Assembly: GCF_041080625.1 (NCBI RefSeq)
Contig: NZ_CP163518.1
Span: 2,356,001-2,420,000 of the forward strand
Source: Streptomyces sp. CG1
GTDB taxonomy: Bacteria; Actinomycetota; Actinomycetes; Streptomycetales; Streptomycetaceae
Reading direction: 5' to 3'
DNA: 64,000 nt
The notes under the pieces were generated by a model. It had not been told where the DNA came from. It did not search any database and saw nothing but the letters and a program-made list of their open reading frames with translations. Shown here piece after piece: positions 1-7,050 of this stretch (the first letter of the stretch is position 1; every line of letters starts with the position of its first letter). The position numbers were made by a program, and so were the translations under genes.

Positions 1-920
1 TCGTAGGCGATCTCGTCAGCGGTGGTGCGGAAGTTGGAGACGTTACTGAAGACGCCGTCGGAGTCGGCCGCGCCCGCCTGGCGCAGCAGGGCGGCCTGCT
101 TGTCCGGCGGGTTCCAGCCGGAGTGGCCGGCGTCGTAGTAGACCCGCGCCCGTGGATCGGCCGCCTTGAGCACGCGGCCCGCGCGGGCCAGCGAGGCGAA
201 CCGGGCGGCGCGGTCGGCGTGGGGCAGGCAGTCGGACTGGGCGACGGAGTCCGGCTCCAGGATGACGATCGCCTCACCCGAGCCCAGCCCCCGGGCGAAG
301 GCGTCGATCCAGGCGTCGTAGGAGGCGAGGTCCGGCGCGCCGCCTTTGGAGGCGCCGCCGCAGTCCCGGTCCGGGATGGCGTACGGCACGAGCACCGGGA
401 CTTGGCGCAGCGCCACCGCGCCCGCGGTCACCGCGCGCACCCGGGCGGCGATGGTGCCCGGATCCGGGTCGGCGAACCACACGGCGGCCGGCCGGTCGGC
501 GATCCGGGAGGCGATGACGGCGGTGCGCGGATCTCCGGGGTGGGCGCCGACCCAGTCCAGCACCTGGGAGTCGGGGTGGCGGTACAGGAGCGGTGGCACG
601 GGGGCGGTCGGCTGCTTTCCGTCGGTCGGGGCGGGCGCGCTGCCCGGCGGGGCCGGCCGGGGCGTCGGTGTGCGGGCGGCCGGCGAGCCCCCCGTGGGCG
701 ACGGTGACGGTGTGCCCGGCATGAGCGCAGGAGCGGGCGGGCGGGTCGCCTCGGTCCGGGCCTGGTCGGAGCCGCGGTCGGTGCCGAGCGCCGAGATCAC
801 CCCGGTGATGGAGCCGGCCAGGGTCACCACCGAGGCCGCCGTCACCATCAGCCCGCGCCGTACAGCACGCCGGCGCGCGGCCCGGCGTTCGGCCAAGCGC
901 CTGGCGCGTAAGCCTGACAC
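1..920 (-). CDS. Glycoside hydrolase family 6 protein (endoglucanase/cellobiohydrolase type), C-terminus cut by window start
   Basis: Secreted or membrane-tethered GH6 beta-1,4-glucan hydrolase; 306 residues are visible and the C-terminus lies outside the window. The N-terminus is Arg-rich, then a hydrophobic segment (about residues 24-46), a Pro/Thr/Ser/Ala-rich linker, then the catalytic domain with the GH6 signatures VPYAIPDRDCGG, ILEPDSVAQSDC, YYDAGHSGWNPP and NVSNFRTTADEIAY. The Asp of DRDC is the family's catalytic acid; the Asp of LEPDS is also conserved. No carbohydrate-binding module is visible before the catalytic domain. The start is GTG at 920, with GGAGG six bases upstream. Codon 4 is TTA (909-911), the rare codon read by the bldA tRNA. 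It diverges from the next gene across about 108 bp. Confidence 0.9.
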   Translation of the reverse strand, partial: MSGLRARRLAERRAARRRAVRRGLMVTAASVVTLAGSITGVISALGTDRGSDQARTEATRPPAPALMPGTPSPSPTGGSPAARTPTPRPAPPGSAPAPTDGKQPTAPVPPLLYRHPDSQVLDWVGAHPGDPRTAVIASRIADRPAAVWFADPDPGTIAARVRAVTAGAVALRQVPVLVPYAIPDRDCGGASKGGAPDLASYDAWIDAFARGLGSGEAIVILEPDSVAQSDCLPHADRAARFASLARAGRVLKAADPRARVYYDAGHSGWNPPDKQAALLRQAGAADSDGVFSNVSNFRTTADEIAY

Positions 921-1028
921 GCTGCGCCTCCCCCTCGCATCCGCACCGCGACCGTCCGTTCCCCCGTTCCGGCGAAGCACCGGGCCGGTCGGGCCCGCCG
1001 GCCGGCCCGGGGCTGGGACCCTTCCCCC

Positions 1029-1715
1029 ATGGCGCAGTTGGAACACTTCACCACCCCCGTCGACGCGGTCGTCTCCCGGATGCGCGCCATCGAGGCCGCC
1101 CTGCCCGAGCGGGACGGTGTCGCCGTGTTCAACCGCGTCTACCTCACCGTCACCGAGGAGGTCGACCGGCGCCTGGACGCCGGGGAGTTCCCCGACCGAC
1201 GGGCGGCGATCGCGCTGGACGTGCGGTTCGCCGAGCGCTATCTGGCGGCGGTCGACGCGGCGGCCGCGGACCGCCGTCCGCCCGCCTGCTGGCGTCCGCT
1301 GTTCCAGCTCCGCCACCATCCCGGAGTACGGCCGCTGCAGTTCGCGCTGGCGGGCATCAACGCGCACATCGGGCACGATCTGGCGCTCGCCGTGGTGGAC
1401 GCCTGCCGTACGCTCGGCTGCGAACCGCCCGAGCTGGAGGACGAGTTCGACCGCGTGGGCGATCTCCTCGGCTCGCTGGAGGAGCGCGTCCGCGAGGATC
1501 TGATGCCGGGTCCCGATCTGCTCCAGATCGCCGACCCGCTCACCCATCTGCTGGCCTCGTGGAGCCTGGAGCGGGCCCGCGACGCGGCCTGGGCGGCGGC
1601 CCGGGCCCTGTGGGCGCTGCGCCACTGCACCGATGTCGCCGAGGAGTTCACCGAACGGCTGGACGCGGTGGTGGGATTCGCGGGACGGATGCTGCTCACG
1701 CCTCTCGGTGACTGA
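1029..1715 (+). CDS. DUF5995 family protein
   Basis: A 228-residue soluble protein of a conserved actinobacterial family (DUF5995) with no assigned function. It is mostly alpha-helical, with no signal peptide or membrane segment. Family-typical stretches are VFNRVYLTVTEEV near residues 35-47 and QFALAGINAHIGHDLALAVV in the middle. The conserved His and Asp of NAHIGHDL could bind metal or act in catalysis, but that is inference. No strong ribosome-binding site precedes the ATG; the frame is supported by codon bias and family match. It diverges from the GH6 gene, and its 3' end overlaps the tail of a TetR remnant on the other strand. Confidence 0.8.
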   Translation: MAQLEHFTTPVDAVVSRMRAIEAALPERDGVAVFNRVYLTVTEEVDRRLDAGEFPDRRAAIALDVRFAERYLAAVDAAAADRRPPACWRPLFQLRHHPGVRPLQFALAGINAHIGHDLALAVVDACRTLGCEPPELEDEFDRVGDLLGSLEERVREDLMPGPDLLQIADPLTHLLASWSLERARDAAWAAARALWALRHCTDVAEEFTERLDAVVGFAGRMLLTPLGD

Positions 1716-1902
1716 CGCTCTGTTCGATGACCAGGTCGAACAGCTCCTCCTTGCTGCGCACATGACAGTACAAGGAGGGCGACTTGATGTTCAGCGCCGT
1801 GGCGAGGCCACGCATGCTGAAGGCGTCGGCGCCCTGGGTCTCGAGGGGTTCCAGGGCGACGCGGACGACAGCGCATTCCCATCGTCTCGCGTCGCGCGCA
1901 AA
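1696..1902 (-). pseudogene. TetR-family regulator remnant (helix-turn-helix only)
   Basis: An open stretch of 68 codons after a TAG (1903-1905) encodes VRVALEPLETQGADAFSM, then RGLATALNIKSPSLYCHV and RSKEELFD. This is the standard TetR N-terminal helix-turn-helix. It ends at a TGA (1696-1698) about 60 residues into the domain, so the whole ligand-binding domain is missing. There is no ATG, GTG or TTG with a ribosome-binding site at the proper start; the only ATG in frame lies inside the motif. I read it as a decayed regulator. Its last 20 bases overlap the 3' end of the DUF5995 gene on the other strand. Confidence 0.7.
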
Positions 1903-1969
1903 CTAGCACCGCTAGGGTACTTCGGCCCTCCCGGCAACGGGTCTTCCGGTTCGGCTGCCCCCCTACGCG

Positions 1970-2010
1970 CCAGGGCCCGCCGTGTCCTGGAGGGACGTGG
2001 CGGGCCCTGG
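1970..2010 (-). terminator. Hairpin downstream of the flavin monooxygenase gene
   Basis: CCAGGGCCCGCC (1970-1981) pairs perfectly over 12 bp with GGCGGGCCCTGG (1999-2010). It lies about 30 bp past the stop of the gene ending at 2041, so it probably terminates that operon. There is no T-run, which is common for Streptomyces hairpins. Confidence 0.6.
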
Positions 2011-2040
2011 TACCGGCCGGGGGTTCCGGGATGAGTTCGG

Positions 2041-3753
2041 TCAGTCCTCGGGGAGTTCGACCGGGGCGATCTCGTCGTAGACGTCGCCGGGGCCCGGGTT
2101 GGCCGGGTCGGTCTCGCCGCCGAAGTGGTGCATGACGCCCCAGACCGCGTTCAGCGCGGTCTGGATCGCGCCCTCGGCCCAGCCGGCCGTCCAGGAGATG
2201 TCGTCGCCGGCGAGGAAGATGCCCCGCTTGTCCTCGGGCAGCCGATCCTGCATGAAGTGGGTGAACAGGCGCCGCTGGTAGCGGTAGTGGCCGGGCAGGT
2301 TGGCCTTGAACGCGCCCATGAAGTAGGGCTCGTTCTCCCAGGAGACCGTCACCGGGTTGCCGATGATGTGCTTCCGGATGTCGACCTTCGGGTAGATCTC
2401 GCCGAGCGACTTCAGCATGACCTCCATCCGCTCGTTCGCGGACAGCGGCAACCACTTGAGGCTGTCGTCGCACCAGGTGTAGGAGAGGCAGATGACGGCG
2501 GGCTTGTCGGGACCGTCGTCCAGCAGATAGGTGCCGCGGGTCATGCGGTCGGTGAGCGTCATCGACATGACGTCCCGGCCGGTCGGATTTCCCCTGTCGT
2601 CGACGGCCTTGTCCAGCCAGAACGGCCGGTCGACGGGGACGAAGAGCTTGCTGGACTCCATGTAGTGGGTGCGCTCGATCGCCGTCCAGTGGTCGATCGG
2701 GAAGAGCGAGTCGTCGCAGGCGATCTTGGAGAGCAGCATCCAGGACTGGGCGGTGAAGACGGCCACCTCGTAGGTGCGGATGTCGCCGTTCGCGTCCGTC
2801 ACCGTGATCTGGTTGCCCGCGGTGCGGTGCAGCCGGGTCACGGCCGGGCGCGGCTCGCCGTCCACGTGCAGGGACTTCAGCGAGGTGCCGTACGGCCAGT
2901 GGACGATCTTCTCGGGCTCACGCTCCCACAGACGCAGCGGCAGCTGCTGGGAGCCGCCCACGATGCCGCGGTGGTGGTCGTCGGCCTCGGTGTAGACGAC
3001 GCGCAGGATCTCCAGGATGGAGTTCGGGAAGTCGGTGTCCCAGCCGCCGGTGCCGAAGCCGACCTGGCCGAAGATCTCGCGGTGCCGGAAGGACTTGAAG
3101 GCCTCGGAGTCGCAGAGGAAGCCGTAGAAGGTCTGGTTGTCGAGCTTCTCGACCAGCTGCGCCCAGATCTCGCGGATGCGCGGGACGTCGCGCTCGCGCA
3201 TGGCGCGGTTCATGTCGGAGAAGTCGGCGCCGTCCTCGAGGCACTTGTTCCAGGCCTCGGCGACGTCCCGGTACACCTGGGGCAGGTCGTCGATGGTCTC
3301 GGCGTAGTGCGACTCGCCCTTGAGGTCGACGACGGTCGAGGGGGTGGCCTCGGCCAGCGGGTTCGGGAACGGCCTGGTCTCCAGGCCCACCATGTCGATG
3401 TAGTGCTGCAGGGCGGTGGAGGACGGCGGGAAGCGCATCGCGCCCATCTCGGCGGTCAGCGACTCCTCGCAGCCCTCGAAGCCGACCGTGCGCAGCCGGC
3501 CGCCGATCTGGTCGGCCTCGTAGACGACGGGCTTGAGGCCCATCTTCATCAGCTCGTACGCGGCCACGATGCCGGACAGACCGCCGCCGATGACGGCGAC
3601 CTCGGTGCCGTGCTCGGTCGCGGGTATCTGGCCGAGGCCCGCCGGGTGGGCGAGGAAGTCGTCGTAGGCGTAGGGGAAGTCCGGGCCGAACATGGTGATC
3701 GGCGGCTGCTGCTCGTCGGTGTGCTCGACGGCGTTGGGCACCGTGGACGTCAT
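2041..3753 (-). CDS. Flavin L-amino-acid 2-monooxygenase, lysine 2-monooxygenase (DavB)-like
   Basis: A 570-residue FAD enzyme of the amine oxidase superfamily. The dinucleotide-binding motif is VAVIGGGLSG (residues 52-61), followed by an acidic residue at VVYEA and the family GGR at 84-86. The C-terminal FAD motif includes FLAGDDISWTAGWAEGAIQT. From memory, the N-terminus (ITMFGPDFPYAYDDFLAHP), FGQVGFGTGGWDTDFPNS and the C-terminus (NPGPGDVYDEI) closely match Pseudomonas DavB, and the tryptophan 2-monooxygenases are related. Such enzymes oxidatively decarboxylate an L-amino acid to an amide. The ATG at 3753 has AAGGAG upstream. The gene lies 59 bp downstream of, and in the same direction as, a DavA-like amidase, which fits a two-step pathway. 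Lysine as substrate is inferred; tryptophan or another amino acid remains possible. Confidence 0.85.
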   Translation of the reverse strand: MTSTVPNAVEHTDEQQPPITMFGPDFPYAYDDFLAHPAGLGQIPATEHGTEVAVIGGGLSGIVAAYELMKMGLKPVVYEADQIGGRLRTVGFEGCEESLTAEMGAMRFPPSSTALQHYIDMVGLETRPFPNPLAEATPSTVVDLKGESHYAETIDDLPQVYRDVAEAWNKCLEDGADFSDMNRAMRERDVPRIREIWAQLVEKLDNQTFYGFLCDSEAFKSFRHREIFGQVGFGTGGWDTDFPNSILEILRVVYTEADDHHRGIVGGSQQLPLRLWEREPEKIVHWPYGTSLKSLHVDGEPRPAVTRLHRTAGNQITVTDANGDIRTYEVAVFTAQSWMLLSKIACDDSLFPIDHWTAIERTHYMESSKLFVPVDRPFWLDKAVDDRGNPTGRDVMSMTLTDRMTRGTYLLDDGPDKPAVICLSYTWCDDSLKWLPLSANERMEVMLKSLGEIYPKVDIRKHIIGNPVTVSWENEPYFMGAFKANLPGHYRYQRRLFTHFMQDRLPEDKRGIFLAGDDISWTAGWAEGAIQTALNAVWGVMHHFGGETDPANPGPGDVYDEIAPVELPED

Positions 3754-3812
3754 GGGGTACGGACTCCTTGCGCGTGGTGAAACTGGGGGGAGGTTTGTGT
3801 GCCGGCCGTGTC

Positions 3813-4601
3813 TCAGCTGAGCGACCCGTACAGACCGGGGCGGCGGTCCTGCAGATACGGGTTGGCCTCGCGGGAGGCGGCCAGGAAGGAGGGGTCGGCG
3901 TCCGCGAGGACCAGCTGTTCGGCGCGGCCGGCCCTGGCCCGGGCGACTCCGTCGGGACCGGCGAGGACCGAGAGCCCGACGAACTCGAACTCCCCTTCCT
4001 GGCCGACCCGGTTGACGTAGGCGACGTACATCTGGTTCTCCCAGGCGCGCACCGGGATCATCGACTCGGCGACGAACTGGAAGGGATGCATCTGCGCGGT
4101 CGGGACGACGAGGAGGTCGGTGCCGGCCAGGGCGTGGGCGCGGACGTTCTCCGGGAACTCGACGTCGTAGCAGATCATCAGGCCGACGGTGAGGCCGTTC
4201 AGCTCGGCCTGGACGACCGGCTGCTCGCCCGGTGTGAAGTGGTCGCGCTCGAAGCAGCCGAAGAGGTGGGTCTTGCGGTAGTTCGCGAGCCGGGTGCCGT
4301 CGGCGGAGATCAGCTGGGCGGAGTTGTAGACGGTCTCGCCGTCGCGCTCCGGGTAGCCGTAGGCGATCGCGATGCCGTGCCGGGTGGCGGTCTCGGCCAT
4401 CGCGTCGGCGGAGTCTCCGTCGGCGGGCTCGGCGAGGCGGCCGATGGCGTCGCCGATCGCGTACCCGGTCAGGAACATCTCCGGTGCGGCGAGCAGCGCG
4501 GCACCCGCGGCGGCGGCCCGGCCCGCGGCCTCGTCGAGGACCTTGAGGTTCTCGGCGATGGAGCCGGGGCGGCCGGAGCTCTGGAGCAGGGCGGTGCGCA
4601 T
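3813..4601 (-). CDS. Carbon-nitrogen hydrolase, 5-aminovaleramide amidase (DavA)-like
   Basis: A 262-residue nitrilase-superfamily amidase with the full catalytic triad: Glu41 in APEMFLTGY, Lys110 in YRKTHLFG and Cys144 in ICYDVEFPE. No signal peptide is present, so it is cytosolic. Length and motifs match DavA-type amidases, which cleave the terminal amide produced by lysine 2-monooxygenase. It is the first gene of a two-gene operon with the flavin monooxygenase downstream, so the pair likely turns an L-amino acid into its chain-shortened acid plus ammonia (lysine to 5-aminovalerate in Pseudomonas). The ATG at 4601 has GAGGA six bases upstream. The upstream region carries spaced TTGCG elements. 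Confidence 0.85.
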   Translation of the reverse strand: MRTALLQSSGRPGSIAENLKVLDEAAGRAAAAGAALLAAPEMFLTGYAIGDAIGRLAEPADGDSADAMAETATRHGIAIAYGYPERDGETVYNSAQLISADGTRLANYRKTHLFGCFERDHFTPGEQPVVQAELNGLTVGLMICYDVEFPENVRAHALAGTDLLVVPTAQMHPFQFVAESMIPVRAWENQMYVAYVNRVGQEGEFEFVGLSVLAGPDGVARARAGRAEQLVLADADPSFLAASREANPYLQDRRPGLYGSLS

Positions 4602-4683
4602 GCGTGTTCCTCACCGGACGCAGGGGGTTAGGAGGTCATTAAGAAGGTACGGTCGGCGCGCTCGGCCGGACAAGAAGGAGCCG

Positions 4684-4741
4684 TTGCGCGCCTGCGCGCG
4701 GTTCGTTGCGTGAAATACGGGCCGGGCGGCGATTCGTTGCG
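4684..4741 (-). promoter_or_regulatory. Helically spaced TTGCG elements upstream of the amidase-monooxygenase operon
   Basis: Within the 306 bp divergent gap 4602-4907, TTGCG occurs at 4684, 4706 and 4737 (steps of 22 and 31 bp, about two and three helical turns). The last copy is TCGTTGCGCGC. The same 11-mer and nearly the same spacing occur upstream of the amino-acid permease at 18304-18380. In both places the motif reads CGCAA on the strand of the downstream gene, here 83-140 bp from the amidase start. Repeats on one face of the helix are typical of Lrp/AsnC binding; the binder is inferred. I see no gene in the gap. Confidence 0.45.
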
Positions 4742-4907
4742 CGCCCTCATGGCCGGTTCCCGTCCTCCCTGAGGCGCAGGTCACCCAGGTGGTTCCCCGC
4801 CGGATGGCGGAGGTGGGGTCCGGCCCGCGGAGCGATGTGCGCGCGGCCCGCTGCCAGGAGAGTGGTGATCGTTCAGTTCACGCGCTTGACCTGCGGAAAG
4901 GACCGCC

Positions 4908-5459
4908 ATGAAGCGTCGTACGAAGATCGCCGCCGTCACCCTCACCGTCGCCCTGCTGATCACCGCCGGTACGGCCGGGGCGGCGCTGGCCTCGGGTGGC
5001 GGGACCCCCCGCACCGAGCGCGAGGCCGCGGCGCTGACCGGTACGGCCAAGCTGTACCGCTCGGCCGGGGACGACATCACCTTCTCCTTCGACGCGCATC
5101 TGGCGCGGAAGAACACCATGGACCCGCGCAAGGCCACCGGCACCTTCGAGTTCAGCCACTACCTGCACGGTCAGGGAGCCTGGGCCAAGGCCAAGGTCGA
5201 CTGCCTGGTCACCGGCGGCCCGGTCGCCGTCGTCTCCGGTGTGATCACCGCGTCCGACCTGCCGGGGGCCATGGGCAAGCGGGTCGGTGTCACGGTCCAC
5301 GACCTCGGCCGGCACGACCGGCTGGGCTACAGCTGGGCGGGGGTCGGCAGCCCCACGGACACCAAGGACCTGCCGCCGTGCGTGTCGTCGGCTCCCTTCG
5401 AGCAGGTGAAGCAGGGCACGGGCGACTTCAAGGTCGTGCCCTGGCAGCCCAGGCTCTAG
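4908..5459 (+). CDS. Secreted protein of unknown function
   Basis: A 183-residue exported protein. A Sec signal peptide is clear: basic MKRRTK, a hydrophobic core (AAVTLTVALLITAGTAG) and an Ala-rich end near residue 28. The mature part has two Cys residues (one in KVDCLVTGG, one in LPPCVSS) that could form one disulfide. The pattern of beta-strands and the SWAGVGSPTD stretch resemble small secreted Streptomyces proteins, but I do not recognise a family. The ATG has GGAAAGGA a few bases upstream, a strong site. It is transcribed away from the amidase operon and converges with the DUF4232 lipoprotein gene. Confidence 0.75.
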   Translation: MKRRTKIAAVTLTVALLITAGTAGAALASGGGTPRTEREAAALTGTAKLYRSAGDDITFSFDAHLARKNTMDPRKATGTFEFSHYLHGQGAWAKAKVDCLVTGGPVAVVSGVITASDLPGAMGKRVGVTVHDLGRHDRLGYSWAGVGSPTDTKDLPPCVSSAPFEQVKQGTGDFKVVPWQPRL

Positions 5460-5484
5460 CTCTAGCTCTGGCTTTAGCTCTACG
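5454..5484. repeat. Imperfect TAGCTC tandem repeat between convergent genes
   Basis: The 3' end of the secreted-protein gene runs into an imperfect array of TAGCTC/TGGCTT hexamers over about 26 bases. The array includes the TAG stop of that gene. It has no hairpin symmetry and looks like slippage-generated low-complexity sequence. Confidence 0.6.
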
Positions 5485-5489
5485 GTCTG

Positions 5490-6122
5490 CTACTTGCCGG
5501 TGCCGACCGGGTCGACGGTGATGGCGGAGGCGCTGCCGTCCGAGACGGGCACGTTGATGCTGACGGGCAGCGTGTGGGAGTGGGTCTCGTTCGGCGGGGT
5601 GACGACGAGGCTGGTGAACGTCTCGCCGGTGCCGCCGGAGTTGTTCGGCTGGTAGTGCAGGGTGAAGCGGGTCTCCGCGCCCGGCTTGACGCTCACCGGC
5701 ACCGCGGCGAGCCTCCCGCGCTTCGCGCTGAGGCTGCCGTCCTTGCTCCTGAGGTCGACGCCGGGGAAGCCCTTCAGGGTGCAGGACGTGGAGCCGGTGT
5801 TCTTCAGGTTCACGATCAGCTCGCCCTCCGCCATGCCACCGGAGGTGCTGAAGGCGAGGTGGGCGGTCTTGCACGCGCCGGAACCGCCGCCTGCGGCCGT
5901 ACCACCGCCGCTGGTGCCGGACTGACCGGTGCCGGTGCCCTTGCCGGAGGACACACCGCTGCCGCCCGTGCTAGAGGAACCGGAGTCCTGGGAGGCGGCG
6001 CTCTGGCTCGGGGTGGAGGAGCCGCTCGAGTCGGAGGAGCCCTTGTCACTGCTGTTGCAGGCGGTGAGCGACAGACCGGCTACGGCGGCGATGGCGAGCA
6101 GCGAGAGCTTCTGGACGCGCAT
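5490..6122 (-). CDS. DUF4232 lipoprotein
   Basis: A 210-residue lipoprotein. The signal peptide ends in the lipobox LTAC, with the lipidated Cys at residue 22. A long Ser/Gly/Thr linker (about 23-82) leads to a C-terminal DUF4232 beta-sandwich that starts at ACKTAHLAFS and includes a second Cys in STSCTLKGFPG, so one disulfide is likely. DUF4232 proteins are abundant surface proteins of actinobacteria with no known activity. The gene follows the conservon on the same strand after about 100 bp. A perfect 12-bp palindrome lies 31 bp upstream of its start, so it probably has its own regulated promoter. Confidence 0.85.
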   Translation of the reverse strand: MRVQKLSLLAIAAVAGLSLTACNSSDKGSSDSSGSSTPSQSAASQDSGSSSTGGSGVSSGKGTGTGQSGTSGGGTAAGGGSGACKTAHLAFSTSGGMAEGELIVNLKNTGSTSCTLKGFPGVDLRSKDGSLSAKRGRLAAVPVSVKPGAETRFTLHYQPNNSGGTGETFTSLVVTPPNETHSHTLPVSINVPVSDGSASAITVDPVGTGK

Positions 6123-6152
6123 GGGTTCCCCTTTGCAGGTACGGGTGCTGGC

Positions 6153-6164
6153 GTCTCATGAGAC
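6153..6164 (-). promoter_or_regulatory. Palindromic operator candidate upstream of the DUF4232 gene
   Basis: GTCTCATGAGAC is a perfect 12-bp palindrome centred about 36 bp upstream of the DUF4232 start, where a promoter would lie. No regulator is assigned. Confidence 0.35.
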
Positions 6165-6224
6165 CCGGACGGCTGTGGATGCGTTCCGACCCGCACCGCC
6201 CTCGTACATGGCTGTGACAAACAC

Positions 6225-6605
6225 CTAGATCTCCCGCAGCCGCTCCACGATCTCCCGCAGCAGCCCCGGGTCGGTGGCCGCGCCCCCGGCCGGGAGCCTG
6301 CGCGGCTCGTCGATACGGATCAGGCCCGACTCGGCCAGGTCGCCGAGCAGGACCCGGAGGACGGTCAGGGGCAGGTCGGCGTCCGCGGCCAGCTCCACCA
6401 CCGGACGGGGGCCACGCCGGATCACGTCGAGCAGGGCGGCGCGGGCGTGGTCGATGTCCGGCCCCTGCGCGTCCGTGTCCAGCGCGGTGACCCGGGACAT
6501 CAGGTCGATGGCGTGCGCGCCCGAGGGCCGGGTGCGGCCCCGGGTCACCATGTAGGGGCGCACCATCGGCCCGGTCTCGTCCTCGTACCAGTGCTCGTCG
6601 CTCAC
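6225..6605 (-). CDS. cvnC: Conservon protein CvnC (DUF742)
   Basis: A 126-residue DUF742 protein, the third component of Streptomyces conservons. The MVRPYMVTRGRTRP stretch near the N-terminus and the winged-helix-like region with VLRVLLGDLAESGLIRI are family hallmarks. Conservons are membrane-associated signalling units in which CvnA (sensor kinase-like), CvnB (roadblock), CvnC (DUF742) and CvnD (a Ras-like GTPase) interact. Here cvnC follows cvnB with 7 bp between them. The expected cvnD does not follow; instead about 100 bp separate cvnC from a lipoprotein gene on the same strand. Confidence 0.92.
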   Translation of the reverse strand: MSDEHWYEDETGPMVRPYMVTRGRTRPSGAHAIDLMSRVTALDTDAQGPDIDHARAALLDVIRRGPRPVVELAADADLPLTVLRVLLGDLAESGLIRIDEPRRLPAGGAATDPGLLREIVERLREI

Positions 6606-6612
6606 CGCGGGA

Positions 6613-7050
6613 TCATCTGGTCGTGCGGGCGGCCGCGTCCAGGTGGCGGCCGAGGCGGCGGACGAGCAGGGCCATCTCGTGGGCGAGCTGCCCGACGTCG
6701 GTGCCGGCCTCGCTGAGGACCGCGAGCCGGCTGCCGTGGCCGGCCGGGGTGATGAAGAGGTAGGCGTCGTCGAGCATCACCATGGTCTGCCGCACCTGGC
6801 CCGCGTCGAAACGCTCGCCCGCCGAGCGGGCCAGGCTGTGGAAGCCGGAGCAGACGGCGGCCAGATGCTCGATGTCCCGTCGGCGCATCCCGTCCGAGCT
6901 GCTGAGCGGGAGGCCGTCGGCGGTCAGCAGCACGGCCTGGCGGACATGGTCGGTACGCGCGACGAGGTCGTCCAGCAGCCAGTCGAACGCTCCGCCGGGC
7001 GCTCCGCCGGGCTCGGCGGGCTGCTCGGGCCTCTCTTCGTCACCGGGCAT
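6613..7050 (-). CDS. cvnB: Conservon protein CvnB (roadblock/LC7 domain)
   Basis: A 145-residue roadblock/LC7 protein. The core FDWLLDDLVARTDHVRQAVL followed by LLTADGLPLSSSDGM is the family fold, and ends with a helical C-terminus. Such proteins act as scaffolds or regulators for small GTPases, and in conservons partner with CvnA and CvnD. The ATG at 7050 overlaps the last 11 bases of cvnA, so translation is coupled. The N-terminal 22 residues are Pro/Glu/Gly-rich and probably disordered. Confidence 0.93.
   Translation of the reverse strand: MPGDEERPEQPAEPGGAPGGAFDWLLDDLVARTDHVRQAVLLTADGLPLSSSDGMRRRDIEHLAAVCSGFHSLARSAGERFDAGQVRQTMVMLDDAYLFITPAGHGSRLAVLSEAGTDVGQLAHEMALLVRRLGRHLDAAARTTR

Noticed and set aside
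1238..2473. Long minus-strand frame across DUF5995 and the monooxygenase 3' end
   Set aside because: It crosses two real genes in other frames and carries Arg/Ala/Gly-rich low complexity; no domain.
2125..3780. Long plus-strand open frame opposite the flavin monooxygenase
   Set aside because: It is an antisense shadow. High-GC genes generate long open frames on the opposite strand, and its composition and start do not look coding. The minus-strand enzyme has full family motifs.
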